Assembly (NCBI RefSeq): GCF_001439685.1
Contig: NZ_JYLH01000009.1
Location: 1 to 64,000, forward strand
DNA length: 64,000 nt
Direction: 5' to 3'
From: Pseudomonas libanensis
GTDB lineage: Bacteria > Pseudomonadota > Gammaproteobacteria > Pseudomonadales > Pseudomonadaceae
In this document: piece after piece, positions 59,959-64,000 of the stretch
Position numbering within the stretch: the stretch's first letter is position 1
Layout of the letters: every line of letters starts with the position of its first letter
Notes under the pieces: model-generated
What the model was told of the DNA's origin: nothing
The model's database searches: none
What the model saw: the letters and a program-made list of their open reading frames with translations, nothing else
Program-made: the position numbers and the translations under genes

Positions 59959-62688
59959 ATGACTGATCTGTCCCGAATTCAAGGGCCTGCCAGCGTGGTG
60001 ATTCCGACCCTGGAAGGCCGTTTCTACAGGCCCCCGCTACCTGACGGCTACGTGCTGCGCCCGCGCCTGTGCGAACGCCTGAATGCCGGCCTGGACGGGC
60101 GACTGTTGCTGGTCTGCGCACCTGCGGGGTTCGGCAAGAGTTCGTTGGCGGTGGAGTTCTGCCAGGGCTTGCCAGCCCATTGGCAAAGTTTGTGGCTGGG
60201 CCTCAGCCCCCGAGACAACGATCCCGGCCGCTTCCTGGAGCGGCTGCTGGATGGCTTGCAGCAATATTTCCCACAACTGGGTGCCCAATCCCTGGGCTTG
60301 CTGAAAATGCGCCAGCGCCATCAACCCTTTGCCTTTGAAGAATGGCTCGATGGCCTGCTCGACGAGCTGGCGGTGCACCTGTCTACGCGCTCGCCTTTGT
60401 TGCTGGTGCTGGACGACTACCACCTGGCCCAGGGCCCGGTGCTGGATCGCTGCCTGCAGTTTTTCCTCAATCATTTGCCCGATGGGCTGTTGGTTCTGGT
60501 GACCAGTCGGCAGCGCCCCGATTGGCACTTGGCGCGCCTGCGCCTGTCGCGGCATCTGCTGGAACTGCATGAGCAAGACCTGCGCCTCACCCATGACGAA
60601 TCCCTGGCTGTGCTGAATGGGCACAGCAGTGCGTTGCGTGGCGAGGCGTTGGAAAACCTGATCCGCCGTAGCGAGGGTTGGGTCGCCGGCCTGCGCTTCT
60701 GGCTGTTGGCGGCCTCCGAAGCTGGCAGTGACGGCGCCTTGCCCCAGAGCCTGCACGGTGGCGAAGGGCTGATTCGCGATTATTTGCTCGAAGAAGTCAT
60801 CGATTGTCTGCCCGTGGAGGTGCAAGGGTTCCTGTACGACACGGCCTCCCAGGAGCGCTTTTGCAGCGAGTTGTGCGACGCAGTGCGCGAAGCCCATGAC
60901 AGCGCAGAAATCCTGCGTTACCTACAGGCTCACCAGGTATTTCTGGTACCTCTGGATGAGCAAGGCCATTGGTACCGTTATCACCATTTGTTTTCCGACC
61001 TGCTGCGTACCCGCCGCGAGAAGAGCGCGACCTTGCCGCCGGCCAGCTTGCACTTGCGCGCCTGCCGTTGGTTCAACGCCCAAGGTTTGATCGACGAAGC
61101 GGTGGAGCAGGCGCTGCGGGCCGGTCACCTGGATGTGGCGGCGAACCTGGTGCAGAACCTGTCCGAAGAGCAGCTGTTGGCGGAGCAGAATGTCGGCATG
61201 CTGCTGCGCTGGAAGATGGACTTGCCCGACAGCCTGTTGATCAGCACACCGCGCTTGATCGTGCTGTATAGCTGGGCATTGGGGCTGGCGTGCCAATTGG
61301 ACGCGGCGCAGGAGCTGTCCAGCTACCTCAGCCGCTTCCTGCCGGCGCCATCGGCCACCGCGCAGAAATCCATGCTTGCCCAATGGCTGGCGCTGAGCGG
61401 GATCATTGCCCGTGGGCGCGGGGACCGGGAGTTGACCCAGCGCTATTGCCACGAGGCGTTGGAAAGCCTGCCGCAAAAGCGCTACGGTCAACGGCTGATG
61501 TGCCTGTCGACCCTGTCCAACCTGGCCATAGTCGATGCCGACCTGTGGCGCGCCCGGGGCCTGAACCGCGAATCCCTGGAACTGGCGCAGCGCGTCGGTA
61601 ACCCGCTGTTTGAAGCCTTGGCCCATTACGACCGGGCCCGGGTGCTGCAGGCGCGGGGCGAGATCCTGCGCTCCCTGGACGAAGTACGCCAGGGCCTGGA
61701 GCGCCTGCACGGCCTGGCGCCCCAACGGCTGTACGCCGTGCGCGCGCGGTTGTCGCTCTACGAAGGCTACCTGCTGCTGGCGCGTTACCAGCCCGAAGCC
61801 GGCCTTGTGCGTTTGCGCGCCGGCCTGGCCGAAGCCCGCGCCTGCCGGGACATCAGCGTGCTGATCGGGCATTGCGTGATCGCCAACTTCGAAGGCCGGC
61901 GCGGTGATTTTGCCACTGCCTTTGCCGAGTTGGCCGAGGCCGAGCGCTTGATGCATATCTGGGACGTGCCACCGATCTACTACCTGGCGATGATCACCCT
62001 GATCAAATGCGAGTTGTGGCTGGCCCAGGGGCGCACTGACTTGGCCGATGCCTGGCTGACCCGGCTCGGGCAGACCTACAACGGTGAGCACGCCGCGGCC
62101 GCCCCGGAGTTTCATCCGCACCTGCCGCAGCATATCGAGCTGCAACAAGCTGCCCTGGATGCCACGCGCCATGAGCCCGACATTGCGCTGCAACGCCTCG
62201 AACGACTGGCGCAACAGGCCCATGACAGTGGGCGCCAGATGATTGCCCTGATGGCCCTGACCCAGCAGGCGCAACTCCTGCTGGAGTGTGGCCAGGAGGC
62301 CAAGGCCAGGACGGTATTGGCTCGCGCACTTGAAGCTGGCGCGGGCGGCGCGCTGCAGCCGTTTCAGCGGTTGCTGGAGGGTTACCCGGACTGGATGCGC
62401 GAGCAGTTGGGCAAGGAGGCCCAGGGCCTGCTGAACCAGAGCTTGCTGGCGCTGCTGCCTCAAGCCCGAGTGGTCGAAACCTCGCCCCATCAAGAAACCT
62501 TGAGCACGCGGGAACTGGCGGTGTTGCAACTGATTGCCCAAGGCTGTTCAAACCAGGAAATCAGCAACCAGCTGTTTATCTCCCTGCACACCGTGAAGAC
62601 CCACGCCAGCCATATCAACAGCAAGCTCGGCGTGGAGCGTCGAACCCAGGCGGTGGCGCGAGCCAAGTCCATGGGCTTGCTGGCCTGA
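59959..62688 (+). CDS. MalT-like LuxR family transcriptional activator
   Basis: 909 residues from 59959. An N-terminal STAND-type ATPase has Walker A CAPAGFGKSS (about 53-62) and Walker B LLLVLDDYHL; a TPR-like helical sensor fills the middle; the C-terminal HTH is LSTRELAVLQLIAQGCSNQE with the recognition helix in LHTVKTHASHI. Such proteins bind an inducer and ATP, oligomerise and activate nearby operons, here presumably DUF1302/1329. I prefer the ATG at 59959 (AAGAG seven bases upstream) to one at 59926. Confidence 0.9.
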   Translation: MTDLSRIQGPASVVIPTLEGRFYRPPLPDGYVLRPRLCERLNAGLDGRLLLVCAPAGFGKSSLAVEFCQGLPAHWQSLWLGLSPRDNDPGRFLERLLDGLQQYFPQLGAQSLGLLKMRQRHQPFAFEEWLDGLLDELAVHLSTRSPLLLVLDDYHLAQGPVLDRCLQFFLNHLPDGLLVLVTSRQRPDWHLARLRLSRHLLELHEQDLRLTHDESLAVLNGHSSALRGEALENLIRRSEGWVAGLRFWLLAASEAGSDGALPQSLHGGEGLIRDYLLEEVIDCLPVEVQGFLYDTASQERFCSELCDAVREAHDSAEILRYLQAHQVFLVPLDEQGHWYRYHHLFSDLLRTRREKSATLPPASLHLRACRWFNAQGLIDEAVEQALRAGHLDVAANLVQNLSEEQLLAEQNVGMLLRWKMDLPDSLLISTPRLIVLYSWALGLACQLDAAQELSSYLSRFLPAPSATAQKSMLAQWLALSGIIARGRGDRELTQRYCHEALESLPQKRYGQRLMCLSTLSNLAIVDADLWRARGLNRESLELAQRVGNPLFEALAHYDRARVLQARGEILRSLDEVRQGLERLHGLAPQRLYAVRARLSLYEGYLLLARYQPEAGLVRLRAGLAEARACRDISVLIGHCVIANFEGRRGDFATAFAELAEAERLMHIWDVPPIYYLAMITLIKCELWLAQGRTDLADAWLTRLGQTYNGEHAAAAPEFHPHLPQHIELQQAALDATRHEPDIALQRLERLAQQAHDSGRQMIALMALTQQAQLLLECGQEAKARTVLARALEAGAGGALQPFQRLLEGYPDWMREQLGKEAQGLLNQSLLALLPQARVVETSPHQETLSTRELAVLQLIAQGCSNQEISNQLFISLHTVKTHASHINSKLGVERRTQAVARAKSMGLLA

Positions 62689-62700
62689 GTGCATAGCCGT

Positions 62701-63258
62701 TCATTGGGCGGCCGGACAGCCTTTGAGTGACGTGTCGAGCGTCTGATTGATCAACGCCGCGAAACGCTTGAGGTTGTTCTGGTGTGCCACCACCAGCTCG
62801 TCGATGCTCGGCCCTGCGGGTGACTGCAAGGTGCTGCGACACGTCAGGGCCGGGCGGTCACCGCTGACCTGCCGCAGGCGCCAGCGCACGTCGAGCAACG
62901 CGTACTGCCCGGGTACCGAGTCAAAGCGCTGCACGTCCACGCGCAACGCCACAGCCTGGCGCGGATTGCTGTTGGCCAATTGATCCACCAACGCGCTCCT
63001 CAGCTCGTCGGCGAGGCTGGCAGCCCACCACTGGGTTTCAAGAATCGCCAACCCACTGTCGCCCTGGCGCACCACTATCTGCGCGCGATCAACCTGGGGC
63101 GGCACACTGATGCTGTCAATGCGCACGCCGCCGGCATCCGCTCGTGAGCTGTTGCTCCAGTGCGCCGGGGTCAGGGTGTGGAAGGCAATGGGTTCACTGC
63201 GACACGCTGCGAGCAGCAGCAACGAGGTCAGCAGCGTGATCTTCAACGGCAGCGTCAT
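62701..63258 (-). CDS. pqiC: Intermembrane transport lipoprotein PqiC
   Basis: 185 residues, DUF330/ABC-type-transport-auxiliary fold. Lipobox SLLLLAAC; the mature part has IDSISVPPQVDRAQIVVRQG. PqiC forms the outer-membrane end of the PqiABC trans-envelope tunnel for lipids. GGAG stands five bases before the ATG at 63258. It follows pqiB on the minus strand, 14 bases apart. Confidence 0.88.
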   Translation of the reverse strand: MTLPLKITLLTSLLLLAACRSEPIAFHTLTPAHWSNSSRADAGGVRIDSISVPPQVDRAQIVVRQGDSGLAILETQWWAASLADELRSALVDQLANSNPRQAVALRVDVQRFDSVPGQYALLDVRWRLRQVSGDRPALTCRSTLQSPAGPSIDELVVAHQNNLKRFAALINQTLDTSLKGCPAAQ

Positions 63259-63272
63259 GGCGGCTCCAATGG

Positions 63273-64000
63273 TCATTTGCGCGGTGGTCCTTGCAGGTCG
63301 GTCGGCGCGGCGTTATCGGGACGACCGCGAATCAGCGACTCCGGATGCCGGCCAAGGTAATCCGAGAGTTCGCGCAAGGAGCGCGACATGCGCGCCAGTT
63401 CATCCAGGGTCTGGGTCAATTGTTCACGCTGCGGCGAGTCTTCGGCCAGGGTAGAGCTGGCTGATTGGAGGGTCTTGCTCACGTCGGCCAGTGTCGTCTG
63501 AACACCCGGCAGCGTCTTGGCGTTGAATTGCGCCAGCCCCTTGCGCAGTTCGACCAGGCTGGCGTCGAGGTTGCCGGCGATGCGCTCGACAGGCAGTTGG
63601 CTGAGCTTGTTGACGATGCCTTCGAGCTTCTCCTGCAACTGTTCCAGGTTGCCGGGGATCGTGGGAATGCCAATCGGACGCTGGTTGGGGTCAAAGGCGA
63701 CTTTCTCGGCTTTGGGGTAGAAGTCCAGGGCAATGTACAGCTGGCCGGTCAGCAAGTTACCGCTGCGAGCCTGGGCGCGCAGGCCGTTTTCGATGAAGCT
63801 GCCGATCAGGCGCACGCCAGCCGCCTCATCGTCAGGGTTATTGTTCATGGCCTTGAGCAGCTTGGTGTGGGCTTCGCCGAGCAGTTGCGGGTAGATCACA
63901 ATGCCGACATTGACCGGGAAGCTGCGTTTCTTCGCATCGAAATCCAGGTTGATCGACACCACTTTACCGAACTCGACGCCAAGGAACTCCACCGGGGCGC
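63273..64000 (-). CDS. pqiB: MCE-domain protein PqiB, C-terminal part (window edge)
   Basis: Only the last 242 or so codons are in the window; the frame is open through base 64000. The visible part has an MCE domain (PVEFLGVEFGKVVSINLDFDA-type start), then a long alpha-helical needle segment (LEQLQEKLEGIVNKLSQLPVERI) and a short tail. PqiB forms the periplasmic tube of the Pqi lipid transport system. pqiA would lie further right. Confidence 0.87.
   Translation of the reverse strand, partial: APVEFLGVEFGKVVSINLDFDAKKRSFPVNVGIVIYPQLLGEAHTKLLKAMNNNPDDEAAGVRLIGSFIENGLRAQARSGNLLTGQLYIALDFYPKAEKVAFDPNQRPIGIPTIPGNLEQLQEKLEGIVNKLSQLPVERIAGNLDASLVELRKGLAQFNAKTLPGVQTTLADVSKTLQSASSTLAEDSPQREQLTQTLDELARMSRSLRELSDYLGRHPESLIRGRPDNAAPTDLQGPPRK

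Overview
The window is a chromosomal segment of a Pseudomonas, almost certainly of the P. fluorescens group. The reasons are the GC-rich third codon positions, many paired REP sequences (REPINs) of the kinds known from fluorescent pseudomonads, and a gene order that, from memory, follows the P. aeruginosa order from gatB through hisC. Nearly all of it is core genome. I see no prophage, insertion sequence, CRISPR array, rRNA or tRNA gene.

Region by region. 0-3.1 kb: an 80-base folded element, an AEC-type transporter, a carboxymuconolactone-decarboxylase-like protein, a CaCA-type exchanger with substituted cation-ligand residues, and a short RlpA-like lipoprotein. 3.1-6.4 kb: gatCAB (tRNA-dependent amidotransferase), divergent from mreBCD-maf-rng-yhdP-nitrilase-tldD (6.5-17.8 kb), which covers cell shape, RNA processing and envelope biogenesis. 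darP and pmbA follow. 19.9-22.8 kb: the Fur-controlled fagA-fumC-orfX-sodA operon, which supplies iron-independent isoenzymes, then a ZIP transporter. 23.8-30.8 kb, minus strand: kdsD-kdsC-lptC-lptA-lptB and rpoN-hpf-ptsN-rapZ-ptsO (Kdo synthesis, LPS export, sigma-54 and the nitrogen PTS). 31.1-39.2 kb, plus strand: mlaFEDCB, ibaG, murA, hisG, hisD, hisC. 39.3-42.8 kb: nucleobase salvage (uraA, upp, hpt), a WbuC-like cupin and a small protein. 42.9-44.4 kb: mqo, with a 725-base region upstream that holds no gene I can support. 45.1-54.2 kb: mostly single genes of housekeeping or unknown role (YajG-like lipoprotein, acyltransferase, CPXCG protein, DUF2007, SRAP, M48 lipoprotein, a GDT1-family Mn exporter behind a yybP-ykoY riboswitch, rsmC, a 2-hydroxyacid dehydrogenase, a LysE exporter). 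54.4-62.7 kb: an acyl-CoA ligase, DUF1302, DUF1329 and a MalT-like LuxR regulator, together a candidate module for lipid or ester use. 62.7-64 kb: pqiC and the 3' part of pqiB.

The best leads are as follows. mreC appears to begin at an AUU codon that overlaps the stop of a 13-codon leader reading frame, behind a perfect 11-bp hairpin. The GDT1 riboswitch shows two interleaved stems next to the ribosome binding site. The CaCA exchanger lacks both signature glutamates, and the SRAP protein lacks two of its usual active-site residues. The DUF1302/DUF1329/LuxR/acyl-CoA ligase block has a CRP/Vfr-like site upstream. Envelope lipid traffic is a recurring theme: Lpt, Mla, Pqi, YhdP and DUF1302/1329 all lie within 64 kb.
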